This document shows positions 63,092 through 64,000 of a stretch of DNA of 64,000 nt, in pieces. Below the pieces are notes generated by a model. That model had not been told where the DNA came from. It did not search any database and was given only the letters and a program-made list of their open reading frames with translations. This DNA is from Amphiura filiformis. Taxonomy: Eukaryota; Echinodermata; Ophiuroidea; Amphilepidida; Amphiuridae. The position numbers were made by a program, and so were the translations under genes. Every line of letters starts with the position of its first letter. The first letter of the stretch is position 1. The stretch is from the NCBI RefSeq assembly GCF_039555335.1, contig NC_092639.1, positions 33,016,353 through 33,080,352 of the forward strand, written 5' to 3'.

Positions 63092-63577
63092 AATGATTAA
63101 ATTACTTTTTATCTATGTGATGTCACCCAGATATGGCAAACTATTCTTTGTTTAAAATATTGATTGCAAACGTAAATTAACTGGTCAATTGGTCCGTTAG
63201 TCGATCACACTCGGTCGAATGGTTAATCGAACAGTCAGTTGACGGTCCATTCGTCAATCACCCGGTAGGTTTGCACACATTTAAACAACTGTTTATAAAA
63301 ATAGCGTAAAGTAATAAATTTGAGTCAAGTAGGAATTGTCTAGAAGCGTGGTCGGGAAGGTTCACCTGCAGTCAATGGTTTCTGTTCAGTCTAGTAAAAT
63401 ATCAATCAAGCCACTTTTCTAATGTTTGCTTCTTTGACCAGTGGCTGGTATGGTATTTGTTTGTATCGTACGTCATCAAGTGTCTTCACTTGTTCGTAGT
63501 GTTTACCTTTTAAACCATGTTTTCCACTTGAATTCAAGTTGCGATGAGACATAATTAAAGCCGTTTTTTCTAACATT

Positions 63578-63830
63578 TGTGATGCGATCAAGCAAAATCA
63601 GTCGGAACTCGGAAATATAATATTTTCAGTTTCTTATAGGATAATAACAAGCATTTACAAAGCTGCATTTTGCAGAAAACCCCATTGAAATTAAACAACC
63701 AGTTCCAAAGATATGAGCAATTATAGAGTTTTCAAAACAGCAGGAAACAAAATGAAATAGAGCCTTTGTTTGGCTATATCTCAGAATCAATATTTCCGAG
63801 TTCCGACTGATTTTGCTTGATCGCATCACA
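63578..63830. mobile_element. MITE with ~40-bp perfect TIRs
   Basis: The left TIR begins TGTGATGCGATCAAGC and continues to CGGAACTCGGAAATAT; the right TIR is its exact inverse. A solitary end of the same family is at 8694-8712. No ORF of its own. Confidence 0.85.
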
Positions 63831-64000
63831 TTTGTGTTATTTTGATCATTTGATCACCAAATGATTCAAAACACTAGAAACAACAGTAAATAGTTGAAAG
63901 ACACAATTTGGTCAACGTTGGGAGACTTCGTCCGTACGGACGGACTCTGTAGCTGCATGTATTTTAATGGAGCTTTATAATTATCAACACTGTGTTTTGT

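Overview
The window is AT-rich, intron- and transposon-dense animal nuclear DNA. Evidence: GT/AG-bounded short exons with pyrimidine tracts, many miniature inverted-repeat elements (MITEs), Penelope-like and LINE remnants, microsatellites, and a 200-N scaffold gap. There are no operons, long ORFs or bacterial signals. The repeat style and the one recognisable gene fit a marine invertebrate, possibly an echinoderm, hemichordate or relative. That assignment is inference and the species cannot be named.

The only recognisable host gene lies on the + strand. It encodes a secreted cystine-knot ligand of the neurotrophin/Spatzle type. The last two coding exons are clear: a proline-rich pro-domain exon ending in an RWRR convertase site, then a six-cysteine terminal exon. 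They occur twice, at 25.9-27.7 kb (damaged) and 35.6-37.5 kb (intact). Upstream, two 39-nt phase-0 microexons (7946-7984 and 21699-21737) and one 74-nt exon (7309-7382) share a Tyr-rich, Trp-x ending and may be pro-domain cassettes of the same gene. No signal-peptide exon was found.

Layout: 0-7 kb is repeats and MITEs, including a piggyBac-like MITE nested in another element and a foldback with a hammerhead-like motif and a 15-bp target duplication. 7.3-8.0 kb holds candidate exons. 8.7-10.3 kb holds foldbacks and a LINE tail. 10.3-17.6 kb is an old triplicated segment (period about 3.6 kb) whose units carry different insertions, including a Penelope-like element with a GIY-YIG domain. 16.5-20.6 kb is a long inverted-repeat element split by a 1.45-kb insertion. 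21.7 kb holds a microexon and 22.1-23.1 kb a LINE fragment. 25756-35240 and 35441-44947 are near-identical 9.5-kb copies separated only by the N gap, which strongly suggests two haplotypes placed in series. 45.5-50.3 and 54.6-61.2 kb are an older duplicated pair built on degenerate GACTCGAC-rich arrays and broken by different MITEs. 62.9-63.1 kb is an ATTT microsatellite and a MITE with TIRs of about 40 bp follows.

Most of the window is explained by mobile-element turnover and layered duplication around a single divergent growth-factor gene.
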